Shown: positions 1 through 11,652, counted from the stretch's first letter. The stretch: 64,000 nucleotides of DNA from Batkoa obscura (GCA_030770535.1 JASVEC010000016.1:248001-312000), one strand, 5' to 3'. Numbers and translations are program-made. Notes: generated from the letters alone by a model not told the origin.

Positions 1-1021
1 GGGTAATCTCTGAAATAACTGTAGGTACTTTAGTGAATATTGAAGTATAAGTATAGATCTATGAATTAAAAAGTCACAATATCAACATTATAAGTATGAA
101 TTAGAAACATGAAATGAGCAAGTGGTTTGGAAAGATTGTGGATTATAATTTTACTTAATATTTAAACTTACTTATGAAGAAGTAGATGGTTAGATTTTTT
201 AAATAGCTAGAGGAAATTTAATATAGACTTAAAAGCTGATATTTGCTATATATATACTCCTAAATGGAATATAATAAGTTATAGTTTTTTTACTTTAATT
301 AACGACTTTTTAATACTTTTAGTAGTTATGTAATTTTTATTATCTTAGATAAGCTCTATCTTGTTTTGCGGGTATTTTTTAAATTAAAATGAAGTTAAAT
401 CATTGGCTAATCAAATTAAAGTGTAAATTTAAATTAGTTTAATTATATATATAATCAGATATGAAAAATAAATAATAGCGTTAATATAGATGATGCATTA
501 ATATAATATATATAAGCTCAATAAGCATATATCGGTTCAAACATCAGTTTATATTGTTTGTAAAATATAATAAACGTAATAAAATAAAAAGACGAGAAAA
601 GTTAGAAGAAGGATAAGTATGATCTTATTGAGACGACATATTTCAAAACTAAGCAGCAAAAACCTTAGACTTTATGTTTATAGTAATATGACAGCTATTT
701 CAATTAGTATAATAGTTTTTTCTTACAAAAGGCAAAAGATCCAAAACCCCAAAAATAAAGTAATAGAGGTAGATAGGTAAGTGCTTACCTAGTAGAGGCA
801 ATAAATGCTACAATAGATAACTAAGTTTATCTTTTATTGAATTCATATGATATTTGCTTAGTTTTAAAATAATAGTTATTATGTTAAATAAATTTTAAAG
901 AATATAAAAGGTAGTAAAATCAATATTTCATAGAATCAAACCTGTTTTTTTATCCTAATAGTTTATAATAGGTATATACAACATATAAATATAGTTCGAT
1001 TATTGATTAGTTAGAACAAAG
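1..1021. other. Gene-free AT-rich start of window
   Basis: I see no reading frame with recognisable protein character on either strand and no tRNA-like or repeat structure. It may carry the promoter of the kinase gene that begins at 1022, or 5' exons of that gene that I could not identify. Confidence 0.5.
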
Positions 1022-2896
1022 ATGAAAGCAAATAAGAGGATAAGTAATATTAATATGAGACGTGTATGTCAAAAAGACAAAGAATATAAACAGCAGATTT
1101 TAGAATTAATTGATCGTAAGGAAAATGAGAGTATTGTTGAAAGTCAGATCATTGAATACATAAAGTTTAGCTATACCAATACTATTCAGTCTTCAGTCAA
1201 AACAGTCCATTTTCAAGCAGTAAATGTAATTCGTAGTTTAATTAAAGGTCTCATCAAACATTCAATTAAAAATAACAGTGGGAAGCACTCAATGTACTTA
1301 ATTAAGTTGATAATGATATATTTAAATCCCTTTTTTAATCCCTTTTTAAATTTAACTTTAATTCACTTTTTTATCAATAACATTTTGGTCTATTGTTATA
1401 ATATTACTGAAGATGAACCAAATATCATTGTGACTAACAATTTAAAATTACCAATATTAAATTATGATAGCCTATCCTTTTTAGACTTTAGGTTTAATTT
1501 TATGGATTACTTAAAAGATAATTATACTACTGCCATTTGTGCTAAACCTGACAATAATAATTTATTAGTGAATTTAGATTTGTTATTATCAACCTTAAAT
1601 CTCAAATTAAGTACTGATAACATAATTTATTTTATTAATACAAATATCGATAGTTTAAACGATTTAATGTTTATGGGATATGATAAAATTAATAGGGGTT
1701 ATAAAATAGGTAAATATCATGCAATAGTACAATATAGTATTTATTTAATAACATCATTATTAGAACACTTATTTATAAACCCAAGTATCAAACCAATTAT
1801 CGTTACCAATAAAATGCAAAGTGATACTATTACTATCAAAGTAATTGATCAGTTCTATACAGATTCAATGATCCATAGTTTGAAATTTAAGATATCAAAT
1901 GATAGTGATACTATATGTTATACTATTAGCAATAACTTTTATAATAATCATAATTTAATACACAATTTTGAAGGAAATAAAGAATTTGATTTAGAAGTGA
2001 AGGACAATAATAATAAAGTAATAAGTCGTACATTAAAGCTTGAAAAGAAAATAGGACAAGGAAGTTTTGGTAAGATTTATAAATTGAAAGATCAGGCTGT
2101 GGTAATCAAAAATCAAAAACAGAAGTATAGTGTAATTGAATATCACTTATTAAAAGGTCTAAATTATAAAGATTATTTCCCAAACGTATCAGCAATCTAT
2201 TTTTATAATATGGATTTTTCATTATTATTTTTAGATTATTATTCCTGCCCTACCTTATTACAGTATTTAAACACTTTTATCGTTAAGAAGAACAATATAT
2301 TAAACAATGTTATTGAAGTTATTTTACATCAATTAATAGATGCCATACAATATCTACATATGAATTGGATCTTGCATAATGACATAAAGATGGATAATAT
2401 ATTAATAGATCCTTATTCTCGCTATTCAATCAAAGTTATTGATTTTGGTAAAGCAATTGATCTAAAGCATTCATCTTCATTTACAAGCATTCAAAGTAAT
2501 ACTACTACATTACTATTTAGATCAAGGTTTATTACTGATACTCTTTTACGCAAAAACATTCAACGTAGCTCCCCGCATCAACAAGAACTAAAAAAAGAAT
2601 GGCTGTATCATGAAGATTTATTTGGTATTGCTGCTATATTATATACCTTAAAAATGCAGCAACATTTAAAACGGTTTGAATATAACAAACAAGATCAGCT
2701 ATTTAAAGCAAAACCCAACTTTGACATGAATTTGAAATGTAACTATATTTTCAATCTTTTGACTAATTCGGATTATTTCATTAAATCACATTTACTTTTA
2801 CATAAGAAGAGTTTTGTTATTTGTATGAAGTATTTGTTTGAATATTTTTATCCTTTACTAGCTGATGCCTTGAACACTGAGCCGGAATCAAATTAA
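1022..2896 (+). CDS. Bub1-like protein kinase (spindle checkpoint kinase family)
   Basis: An intronless 624-aa protein whose C-terminal half is a kinase domain. Visible are a glycine loop IGQGSFG (344-350), a VVIK lysine (K363), a catalytic loop HNDIKMDN (452-459, with HND in place of HRD) and a DFG (474-476) followed by KAIDL. Bub1 kinases share this IDFG-x-x-ID pattern after an HGD catalytic loop. The later stretch DLFGIAAILYTL also matches the Bub1 DYFGVAATVY helix. In Bub1 this kinase acts at kinetochores in the spindle assembly checkpoint. Residues 1-340 do not show the TPR/Mad3 region expected of Bub1, so either that part lies in unseen upstream exons or this is a divergent or reduced paralogue. 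The start is the first ATG of the frame. Family assignment is an inference from kinase-core motifs. Confidence 0.7.
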   Translation: MKANKRISNINMRRVCQKDKEYKQQILELIDRKENESIVESQIIEYIKFSYTNTIQSSVKTVHFQAVNVIRSLIKGLIKHSIKNNSGKHSMYLIKLIMIYLNPFFNPFLNLTLIHFFINNILVYCYNITEDEPNIIVTNNLKLPILNYDSLSFLDFRFNFMDYLKDNYTTAICAKPDNNNLLVNLDLLLSTLNLKLSTDNIIYFINTNIDSLNDLMFMGYDKINRGYKIGKYHAIVQYSIYLITSLLEHLFINPSIKPIIVTNKMQSDTITIKVIDQFYTDSMIHSLKFKISNDSDTICYTISNNFYNNHNLIHNFEGNKEFDLEVKDNNNKVISRTLKLEKKIGQGSFGKIYKLKDQAVVIKNQKQKYSVIEYHLLKGLNYKDYFPNVSAIYFYNMDFSLLFLDYYSCPTLLQYLNTFIVKKNNILNNVIEVILHQLIDAIQYLHMNWILHNDIKMDNILIDPYSRYSIKVIDFGKAIDLKHSSSFTSIQSNTTTLLFRSRFITDTLLRKNIQRSSPHQQELKKEWLYHEDLFGIAAILYTLKMQQHLKRFEYNKQDQLFKAKPNFDMNLKCNYIFNLLTNSDYFIKSHLLLHKKSFVICMKYLFEYFYPLLADALNTEPESN

Positions 2897-3066
2897 AATT
2901 TGCTCAATTTTGATTAAATTATTAAAAAAAACAGTCGCAATTTATTGGTTAAAAGATATAGGATTTAATCGCATTTTATTGGTTAATATAGCATTAATAA
3001 AATTAATACGTTTATACAGACTTTCTAGTATTTTTTATTTTGTTTTTTAATTCACTAAAGTTCAAA

Positions 3067-3429
3067 ATGAGCCGTTTAATTTACATGATAACATTTCAAA
3101 TGCACCATATCTATTCAGAAAAAAAGAAAGAGAAGATCCTCAAATTAGCTAAAAGATTAAATATAACTGGAATTTACAAGTTTGGTAAACCTGGGAGGCT
3201 AATTTTATTTGAGCCGGAAGAAGACAAAAATTTATCTATATTTGAAAAAGAAATCAAAAGCTTGAATTGGCAAACCTGTACAGTCACTTTAAGAAGGGTA
3301 TTTCATCCTTCACAGTTTGTTGTTTTTAATCAATTTGTTTCTGTGGAATCAGATGTAGAGTTAAGAGAATTGTTGATTCAACATGAGTTGAAAGATATAT
3401 GGCATGAATTAACTGGATTCAAAAATTAA
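3067..3429 (+). CDS. DUF1115 (RWDD2 / Prp3 C-terminal domain) protein
   Basis: A 120-aa single-exon protein starting at the ATG that opens MSRLIYMITF. The frame runs further upstream, but only from a TTG. It is almost entirely one domain: an HHIYSEKKKEKIL motif near residue 13, then GIYKFGKPGRLILFE and SLNWQTCTV. This is the order seen in the C-terminal DUF1115 domain of RWDD2 proteins and of the splicing factor Prp3. RWDD2 proteins normally carry an N-terminal RWD domain, which is not visible here, so an upstream exon may be missing or this is a stand-alone DUF1115 protein. Molecular role is unknown for the stand-alone form. It lies 170 bp downstream of the Bub1-like gene in the same direction and ends 78 bp from the convergent CorA gene. 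Confidence 0.65.
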   Translation: MSRLIYMITFQMHHIYSEKKKEKILKLAKRLNITGIYKFGKPGRLILFEPEEDKNLSIFEKEIKSLNWQTCTVTLRRVFHPSQFVVFNQFVSVESDVELRELLIQHELKDIWHELTGFKN

Positions 3430-3507
3430 TAAGAATAAACAGTAATAGTGACATAATATGTTATTTTAATTTTAAATTATAAAATAAAGATAAGCTAATT
3501 AATTGAT

Positions 3508-4744
3508 TTAAATTAATTTATATCTTCTACATATAAAAAAGCCAATGACTGCAAAAATTAAAGAAAATACCGCTATACCAGTAAACTTGTAGATGGTACC
3601 TGCCTCGTCTTCTGTATATCTATCTGGCGTATAGCAATTCATTCCAAAAATACCTCCAATAACAGTAATTGGGACTAAAATAAGAGTAATAGCAGTTAAT
3701 TTGGATATTTTTTCACTAAGGCCTGTATCTAAAGTATAAAAGCTCATTGAGATTTGAGATAAATAATTCATATGAGAAGTAGCCAATACTTTATCGTAGT
3801 GAGATAAATTCAGTTTTAAATTCAAATATTGATTGTTTAATTCATTATAGTTAAATTGGTTATTATTCAAAATTTGATTGTTTGACATTTTTTTGATCAA
3901 ATTTAATTTAAAGTGAACGATTCTTATTAACAAAGTTACTTGATTTTGTACATTAGTGATCCTCTTTAACAACTCACTTTGGTCTTGCTTGTTTTGAATT
4001 AATAGTACAATCCTCCCGATAGAATCTACTTCTTGTTCAATTTTATCACTGTATTGTATTAATTTAACGGAATGATATCTTAATAAGATGTAATTGATAA
4101 AATTAGGCGTGATATTGCTAATATTGTCATCTTTATTGTTATCAATCAAATCATTGATATACAATGTATTAAAAGCAACTGCTTCCCTAGAAAAGGTGAA
4201 GACAAACTTATTAAAAATAAGATGATAGATTAAGATAGGTTGCTGAAAGCTATTGGATTGAGTATCAAAATTGATACTTTTAAAAGCAAAAAAAGAGTAT
4301 TGTTGGAACTGATAAACCTTTTGTGTGATCTCTTGGTTCAATAGCAACTCTCTAATAATTGGGTGTAATTGAAACAACTGACTAATTAGCTCTATTTGCT
4401 TTGAAGTTATATTATTAATATGAAGCCAATACATTGATAAGTTTGACTTTTCTTTTTCTGATAACTGCAATTCGCTAAACCCATTACTCGTTATAAACCC
4501 TGTCGCTGGAGAGTAAAACTGTAACTTAGTATCCGAGGTATACTACATTGTTGTTCATTAGTACTTAAAATTTTAGTATTATATAGCTACTTACTATACT
4601 TTCTTTCTCATTCTCAATTGAGTTTTTATTTAATTCAATACTATTATTATCATCATCTGTTGCTGTAGAGGTCAATAGATTTTGTAACAATTTCAAATCT
4701 ACAATGGAAGTGACAGTTCCTGAGTTGATGTTTCTATTTTCCAT
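3508..4744 (-). CDS. CorA/MRS2-ALR type magnesium transporter
   Basis: Two exons, 4744-4595 and 4542-3508, give a 394-aa protein. The 52-bp intron has a GTAAGT donor and a TACTAAT branch-like motif. The signature GMN motif at residues 350-352 closes the first of two C-terminal membrane helices (about 328-350 and 370-388). The protein ends with basic RRYKLI, as in CorA channels, which move Mg2+ or related divalent cations as pentamers. The long N-terminal cytosolic part is helical. The loop between the helices is acidic (TEDEAG), as is usual for cation capture at the mouth. I cannot tell plasma membrane (ALR), vacuolar (MNR2) or mitochondrial (MRS2) type. There is no clear mitochondrial presequence, which favours the ALR/CorA-like group. 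The exon 1 ATG is the only plausible start. Confidence 0.85.
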
Positions 4745-5620
4745 TTCTATAGTCTTGTATTGTAAAATATCAAAAAAGAAATTGAAACTTATTTAACTTT
4801 TAATTTAAAATCTGATAAATAGGGGAGCTATTGTTTTCTAAAAAGAAATAATTGTAATTTAACTTTGATTAAATGCAGCTTTTAATTGGGTAGGCTTAAC
4901 ACTAGTTAAATTAACTAATACCTCTATATAGTTTTAAAACTAGTATGAAGGTTGTTTCTTCTGGGGTATTATTATATGTTTGTATTTCAAAAAGTGGTAA
5001 AATCAATTCAATAATTCTCTTTTATTCATCTTATTGTTTATTGTGATTATTTCAAAATAAATATTTAGATTTTAATGTTATTTGTTGTTTTGATATTTTG
5101 CTCATTTTTCGCACGATATAAAATTTGAAGGGCTATCAGCAAAACCATTAAAAACATACCTATACATTTTTTTAATGGAATAAAAATTGTATTTTGAGAG
5201 CGTGTACCTTTAAAGAAATTAACCCATTTTGTAATAAAAGACTTAAAGATTGAGGGCAACGAACAGGTAGGTAGAGCTATTTCCCACTACAAGAAATTTC
5301 AAATTTTGAATAAACCTCAATCTTTATTAAAATATAATAATCAGATTGAAGAAGTAGCTAGAATTAAAAGTTAATAAAGTCAAGTTGCATTAGATTAAAG
5401 CTAGGTTCAGGTTAGATTAAGGTTTGGGATCTAGGTTCCTATTTTATCAAAATTTATTAGCACTTTATTCCACGAAAGCTTACCCCTTTTGGAAAAACCA
5501 GATAATTGTCTAGTTGATACCCCCTGACGAAGTATTTTACTCAATTAAAGGTTATTTGTGTGGTTTGAAGTACAAGTCCTTATACTATTTATTGTTAAGT
5601 AGCTTAAACCGAAATTTTCA
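4745..5620. other. Intergenic, no gene seen
   Basis: AT-rich sequence upstream of the CorA gene. The only open frame (5065-5259, minus) has no recognisable features and is probably chance. No repeat family member is found here. Confidence 0.5.
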
Positions 5621-5721
5621 TATGTGGAGGTATTTTTTTTGGTTTCACCACTTTCTCCATCTTTTAAGCGCGATTTGAGCGGAAAGATTGCTGATAAAAT
5701 TCTTAAATACATCCCTATATA
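5621..5721 (-). mobile_element. MITE copy A (TATGGGGATG family)
   Basis: About 101 bp, degraded copy of the inverted-repeat element described at 12528-12631, in reverse orientation. It begins TATGTGGAGG and ends ACATCCCTATA, with the internal AAGCGCGATTTGAGCGG block preserved. A short open frame over it (5545-5757) is only a by-product. Confidence 0.75.
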
Positions 5722-5953
5722 TACTTTTCCAAAAAACCCTATCATCATATTTCCCACATTTACCTAGTTTTATATCGCACAACTAAGTTGCTATTTAACG
5801 AATTTAAGTAATGTTTACTAACGAATAGGAGTGTTTGATATTACAAATAAACTTTCATAAATCATTAAGCTATTTAATAATTCCAAATAAGAGAGCCACA
5901 AATGTATACAGGATTACTCATTTTTTATTTCTAAATGTTACTACCACTAATTC

Positions 5954-7276
5954 TTGTTAGTTTTTTATTTTAAATTTAATGCTAAATTGTCAAGAGTTGA
6001 TGGTGGGAGATGGATAATAATTAAAGATAAATTGTACTACTTGGGAGGGTTTGCATTTACGCCAAATAAACACAAAGCTTTGATGTTAAATAATGAAGTA
6101 TTTGCCCTTGATTTGAAAAAAGTATATAAATTAGCTGGGAACGCGGCACTGTGAGAAAGAAAGATAGCTATTAATGGCTCTAAAGGACCATTTGGCCCAT
6201 ACCTCTTTTACATTAAAAATCAAGATAGAACTAAAACAACAGTAAATTTTCATGATCGTATTAATGAATTTAGGCCTATCGTTAAGTACTTTAATATCGA
6301 GAAAAGTGAATAGTATGATGAAGGTATAATAAAGGATTTGTTCATTGGGTCCAACATAACGAGTACTGACAGAAATAATTACTCGCAAAGGTATCATATA
6401 TTACAAGATATGAAAGAGATAAATAAACTTACACATTAAGTTTTTTCAACGTTTTATATTGAATTGATTAACACCAGTGCACTTAAACTCACATAATTCT
6501 TTATGTGGAATGTATTTTTATGTTTAAGAATTTTATAACAATCTTTCCACTTAAATAGTGCTTAAAAAATAGAAAGTGATGAAGCCAAAAAAAATACCCT
6601 CAAGTAAAGCAATTAAAAAGGATACAGGAAATAAATGATAAAGCTTCTATTGAACAGTTGTTTATCTTAAATAACAAATTATATCATTCTGAAATCCCAA
6701 CTACAAAGGCAGAAGCTATAGAGGCTAATAAGATATTGTACGAATTAGTATTCAAAGACGTATATTATAAATCCGTACAATATAAATTTAAAAGCGAATC
6801 TAGCCTTTGGCCGAGTATTCATGAAAATCAGTGAGTTAGTTTATTATATTGATTTACAGAAAATGATTAAAAAGTTAATAGAGCTTTATGGGGTAAATTC
6901 AATCCATCCTCTTTTGAGAAAACCAATAGGAATTGCATTTAGTCATTGAGGATGCTTTACTAATTATCAGCAATAAATAGTAAACTAATTTGATTACCAA
7001 TTTATTTAATCTACTATTTATGATGCAATGAGTGATGTAAGTAAGATAAAAAGCGTAAGCAAAGCGATAATGTTATATACGAAGACTTGGGAAACTATTG
7101 ATGCTAAAAAATATGACAGCAAAAATAATACACAGAATAATAGTAATCAAGAGGTAATTGATAGTTCATTAATAAGGGGGCTTGTAGGAAGGATAGATGG
7201 GTCCGTTGTAATAACATCAGTTATGATACATTTGCTTTATAAATATAGATATAAAAAAATAAACCTCCAGGTGTGA
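5954..7276 (+). pseudogene. Decayed gene, possibly kelch-type membrane protein
   Basis: Several coding-like stretches in different frames lie close together. At 5990-6150 there is GGRWIIIKDKLYYLGG and NNEVFALDL, which resembles one kelch/galactose-oxidase blade (G-G-x-W, Y-LGG, v-yaLD). At about 6604-6833 a 75-codon open stretch is hydrophilic and helical. At 7028-7276 a W-E-T-I segment is followed by a single hydrophobic helix and then basic YKYRYKK, like the membrane anchor of a type I protein. The pieces are separated by stop-rich DNA and one MITE (6502-6600). I read this as one or more dead host genes. The kelch assignment rests on one blade and is weak. Confidence 0.3.
6502..6600 (+). 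mobile_element. MITE copy B (TATGGGGATG family)
   Basis: About 99 bp, from TATGTGGAATG to AATACCCT. The core TTTAAGAATTTTA, the TTTCCACTTAAATAGTGC block and the GATGAAGCCAAAAAAAA tail match the family. Terminal repeats are eroded. It lies inside the decayed gene region and may have helped break it. Confidence 0.75.
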
Positions 7277-7541
7277 TTTTGAAACCTATTGCAAATAAAA
7301 CTGATCAATTTGTTATATGCTAATATTGACTATTTTAATCCTGAAATATTCAATCACTTTTAAGAAATCGACTTTGATAGTGTTATTCTATCTTTAAAGG
7401 CCCATCTTAAAATTCTCACTTTCAATCATAATTATTTGTACTCGCTTTAAGTAAATTTTCAATTTTGAATGAATCTAATAAACATAATATCCTATTATAT
7501 TTATACATTCTACTTAAATAAACTAATATTTATTCTCATTA
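7277..7541. other. Short intergenic, nothing seen
   Basis: AT-rich, stop-dense in all frames. It may be further remnant of the decayed gene upstream. Confidence 0.4.
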
Positions 7542-7644
7542 TATGGGGATGTAATTTTATGTTTAAGAATTTTAATATCAATTTTTCCGCTCAAATAGTA
7601 TTTAAAAGATGGAAAAAGTAATAGGGCCAAAAACATTACCATAT
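7542..7644 (+). mobile_element. MITE copy C (TATGGGGATG family)
   Basis: About 103 bp. The left end TATGGGGATGTAATTTTATG is well preserved and the right end ACATTACCATA is partly eroded. The internal CCGCTCAAATAG and AAGATGGAAAAAGT blocks are intact. Confidence 0.8.
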
Positions 7645-8226
7645 TATATTTTAAATTTAGGACATTATAAGTTTGTTATTTTTGAACTCTTTATAATGAA
7701 TATTCATACAAAAAATGAATGATTGTTTTATAAATCAATTGACATTTTAAATAAAAATTTTATTACTCTATAAAAAAGTAATCAATGTCTAAGATTAGAA
7801 GTTTTATCTCTTAAATAGTAGTAAAAGAGTAAATAGTGACATAAAGTGGATAAAAGAAGTATTGGAGAAAAGAATATGATAACATAACATAAGGCTCATA
7901 TAATTTTAGATAAAACGAGGCTCCGAATTTTAGTTACACAGAGAATATTTTTGAAGTTTAGTTATGAATTTTTTTGAAGCAAAAAGCTTTTCTAATTTAA
8001 AAATTCAGAAAATAAAATTGAATAGAATCCAACAAAAGCGAATTTCAATTTTGAATACATTGAAAATTTGAAATCGAACGGCAAAATAGTTAAAAACAAA
8101 TATAGAATTAAGAGTATCGAAATCACGTCAATTATAACCAATGAAGTAAAAGAACGAAATAGACTAAGTAGAAATTAAAAAGTGAAATAAGATATGAAGA
8201 ATTTTTAATAAATTAAATTAAAACAA
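7645..8226. other. Intergenic upstream of RhoGAP gene
   Basis: No gene, RNA or repeat recognised. It presumably holds the promoter of the RhoGAP gene at 8227. Confidence 0.45.
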
Positions 8227-9777
8227 ATGAATCCAAATGAACAATTAGCGTATGAATATACGATTATGAATAAGTTGATCTATCAAGCCGGTAATAATGA
8301 AATTAATAAAAGGGAATCGAGCAGTAGTGTTAATATATTTTACTTAAGGGGTTGATTTCGAGTCAAAGCCAATTTTGGTATTTGCGGCAGCTAATTTACC
8401 AGATCCAAAACAAATGAATTATGACCAGTTATTAGAGTAAGCTTACCACACTATTATTTAGAAATAAATTTATTTCAAAATTTAGTTTAATTATGAACAA
8501 GTTAGACGAGTTTGCCGAAAACGATTATACTTTAGTCTTATTTGTTGGAGGAGCCAAAAATAAACCTAGTTGGACTTGGTTGATCAGAGCTTATCGTCGC
8601 CTTGGCTATAAGTAGTTTCAATGTTTATTTGTTGTTCCTTAATTTAAACAAAATTATTACAAAACAGGTACAAAAAGAATTTAAAAAATCTATATATTGT
8701 CCACCCTGCTCCTTGGTTCCAAATTCTATTCGATATTATGAACAAAATCATCAGGTAAGCTTCAGTACCTAACTATAAGTTTATCTAAACTTATTATTTA
8801 GCCCTAAATTTTCCCGTAAAGTAAGTTGGATCAATACTTTATCTCAATTAGCTTTAAGTGTTCCATTAACTCATATGAATATACCAAATGTAATTTATGA
8901 GTAAGTATAATAGATTACAATATAAATTAGATATTAAAGCTAGATGAATAGACATAACAGAAAGTTTGAAGAATCAGTAGTAATAGATCCAAAAAACAAT
9001 AATGAAATGATAACAAGAAAGTTGTTTTCATTACCATTATCTGTTGTTATGGGGGCTAATGGGGAAAAAGGGATTCCATTAATGGTTATTCAATGTATGG
9101 AATATATTTTAAAGAAAGGTAATTCGCTATTAAACTTTGTTAATTCATTATTTAACTTTAAATTTTAAGGAATTGACGAAGAGGGTGTATTTCGTAGATC
9201 TCCTAGCTCTCTTTTACTTAAAGAAGCCAAAAATGCTTATGATGAAGGTAGGTCTATATTAATAGCTAATTTAATATAAATTCATAATTTTATAGAAAGA
9301 AGAGTGGATTTGGATGATTACGGAGTTCATGTAGCAGCAGTACTTTTAAAAGTATTTATAAGAGAATTACCAGAGCCATTAATACCACCTACATTATACG
9401 ATGCCATTAAAGATATGAACCCAATATTAAATGACGAAATCAAGCTAAAGGAATATATAAAAGAGAATATTATTAACCGATTAAATGTACAAACCCAACA
9501 ATTACTACAATATTTAGGTTATGGTTTGAATAAAATAAGTAAGAACCAATCGAGCAACAAAATGACCAGTAATAATTTGGCTATTGTTTGGACTCCGAAT
9601 TTGCTTAAATCTGGGAACCCTATGCTGGATGTTTCTCTATGCTCAACCAATGGAGCTACCGTAGGCTTCTTTTTTAAGTTTATTATTGATCATTTTGATG
9701 AGTTGTTTTCTAATGCTAACATTAGAACCGCTTCCAACCCTCCCCCTGTACCTCCTAAACCGGTTTTGAACCATTAG
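8227..9777 (+). CDS. p50RhoGAP (ARHGAP1)/ECM25-like Rho GTPase-activating protein
   Basis: Eight exons (8227-8290, 8349-8436, 8486-8611, 8668-8754, 8802-8900, 8952-9118, 9170-9247, 9296-9777) join in frame to 396 aa. Residues about 20-130 form a BCH/Sec14-like lipid-binding domain: PILVFAAANLP, the DEFAENDYTLVLF strand, KPSWTWLIRAYR, YKKNLKNLYIVHPAPW and SRKVSWINTLSQL match human ARHGAP1 block by block. Residues about 172-380 are a RhoGAP domain with the arginine-finger loop GIDEEGVFRRS (R219/R220), LLKVFIRELPEPLIP and NNLAIVWTPNLL. The C-terminus has PPPVPPKP, a likely SH3 ligand. The family switches off Cdc42/Rho at membranes during polarised growth and cytokinesis. An apparent TGA in the first frame is removed by the 58-bp first intron. 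Stop is TAG. Confidence 0.92.
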
Positions 9778-9863
9778 TTTATAAATTCATATAAATAAAA
9801 CATAGCATTTGGAACTCAAATAAACTATAATATAAACTAATTATTTTATATTCTACTTTATTT

Positions 9864-10861
9864 TTAAACTGCGATATCCATCTCAATTTTAGGGTAAGGT
9901 GAATAACCTTCAATAACAAAATTTTCATATTGAAATTGTTCAATATGGCTAATTGGTTGATTATCAATTAGTTGGATTTTAATTTTAGGAAACTGTTTAG
10001 GTTCCCTTTCCAATTGAATCTTTAAACTATCAGTATGATTTTTATAAATATGACAATCTCCCATAACATGAGTAAATACTCCAGGTTCTAAATTAGTTAA
10101 GTGAGCGATCATAATCGCTAATAAGGAATAACTAGCAATATTAAATGGCACCCCTAATCCCATATCACAGCTTCGTTGATACAGTTGACAGTGCAATTTG
10201 CCTTTTTTACCTTCCTGCTGACTAGGTTCAACATAGAATTGACAAAACATATGACAAGGGGGTAGCACCATTTGATTTAAATCTAAAAGTGTTATAGTCC
10301 TATATTACAATGATGGTGATCTCTATTACCTTTTGGATTCCAAGCAGATAAAATAATCCTACGATCATTAGGTTTATTTTTAATTGTATCAATAACATTT
10401 TGTAACTGGTCGACACCTTGCCCAGTATAGTCGGTAAAGCAATCGATGTATTTAGCTCCAAAATGACGCCACTGAAAACCATAAACTGGGCCAAGGTCCC
10501 CCTCTTTCCTATCCTTAAACCCCAGATTATCTAAAAACTCTCTAGAACCATTAGGTTCCCAAATATTAACGCCTTTTGCTTTTAAGTTTTTACTATTTGT
10601 ATCTCCTTTTATAAACCATAATAATTCCTCAATCACTCCTCGTACAAAAACTCGTTTTGTTGTTAATAACGGAAACTGTCCATTTGATAAATCAAACTTT
10701 AAAGGTGTTGGAGCAAACACGGATATTGTTCCTACCCCTGTTCTATCCCCTTTTTCTAAACCTTTTTTTAAGATTTCTTCTACTAGATTTAAATATTGCA
10801 ATTCTTCTTCATTTCTTTGCTGAGATTGTTCAATTTTTTCTCCATTGTCTTTGGAAGTCAT
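9864..10861 (-). CDS. Thymidylate synthase
   Basis: Two exons, 10861-10330 and 10282-9864, with a 47-bp intron, encode 316 aa. The enzyme makes dTMP from dUMP using methylene-tetrahydrofolate, the only de novo route to thymidylate. Visible family signatures are [55 protein letters not shown], the catalytic cysteine in [12 protein letters not shown] (C187), [20 protein letters not shown] and HIYKNH. The splice junction falls between SAWNPK and DLNQM, where the family reads SAWNPxDL, confirming it. Length and order are those of a free-standing fungal enzyme, not a DHFR fusion. A short N-terminal extension rich in Q and E precedes the conserved core. It is convergent with the RhoGAP gene (86 bp between stops). 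Confidence 0.97.
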
Positions 10862-11084
10862 TTTTATATTAAAACAAGCAAGATGTTGGGATTATGAGCT
10901 TCTCATTTACCTTTTTTGGTTGAGTTTTATGAATAAACATAAATATCGTTTGTTTTTATTGGATAACTTTCCGTCACCAACCAAATTCCATTTGCCAGTC
11001 TTTATTGATTGATCCCATAATATTTTTAGAAGTTCATAGTTTTAGTTTTCATTTGAAATAAGTAATTTTTTGAAAATTAGAGAA

Positions 11085-11652
11085 ATGTCCAATTTTATAC
11101 GCCATTTGTTAAAAAGCAATAACATCGCAACCTATCAATTTATTAGAAGGGATAAAAATTTATTTGAATTGTTGTCGGTCCAACCTAATAATGGAGTTGG
11201 TTTAAGAGTGGTAAGTTTATAATATACCTTTATAGAACTTAATCATTTTAGCTTATCAACCCGATTTTAACTATTAGTCGTAAAATAAGAATTAATTTAT
11301 TGTTGATTAGGCGGCCAAAGAATGGTTAAATAAAGGAAAAGATAATTTATATTATACAATTACAAAATCACAAATTAAAAAAGTAACTAAACTTATAAAT
11401 TCACCTAAAAAAGAGAACTAAATTTGAATAGGATTTAAAACATGGTAAAGCATGGGGAGAACTATACGTGAATGGTATAACTTATCGATTAAATGAACCA
11501 TCATAATTTTAATTTTATTCAAAATAGGCAAATTAGTACCTAATAAGCGTATTCGTCATGGACTCAAATTAAACTGGCTATTACACCCTGGGCCTCAGCC
11601 TGCTTTAGAAGCTAATAAAGTTAGCAAGGAAACAGAATCAAAAATGGAATAA
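11085..11652 (+). CDS. Mitochondrial small-subunit ribosomal protein mS34-like
   Basis: Four exons (11085-11210, 11311-11382, 11432-11474, 11528-11652) give 121 aa. Its features are LFELLSVQPNNGVGLRV, then KEWLNKGKDNLYYTIT, then the block DLKHGKAWGELYVNGK. MRPS34/mS34 proteins share the order NYGVGxxV ... W ... K ... KHGKAWG-x-L-x-x-x-GK, so I assign it to that family of mitoribosome small-subunit proteins. The N-terminus (MSNFIRHLLKSNNI) is basic and could act as a mitochondrial import signal. The first intron (100 bp) is longer than most in the window. The exon 1/exon 2 junction is the least certain part of the model. It lies 223 bp from the divergently transcribed thymidylate synthase gene. 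Confidence 0.7.

Noticed and set aside
8335-8345. In-frame TGA early in the RhoGAP gene, possible recoding or pseudogene
   Set aside because: A 58-bp GT-AG intron (8291-8348) removes it and restores a reading frame that matches ARHGAP1 on both sides.
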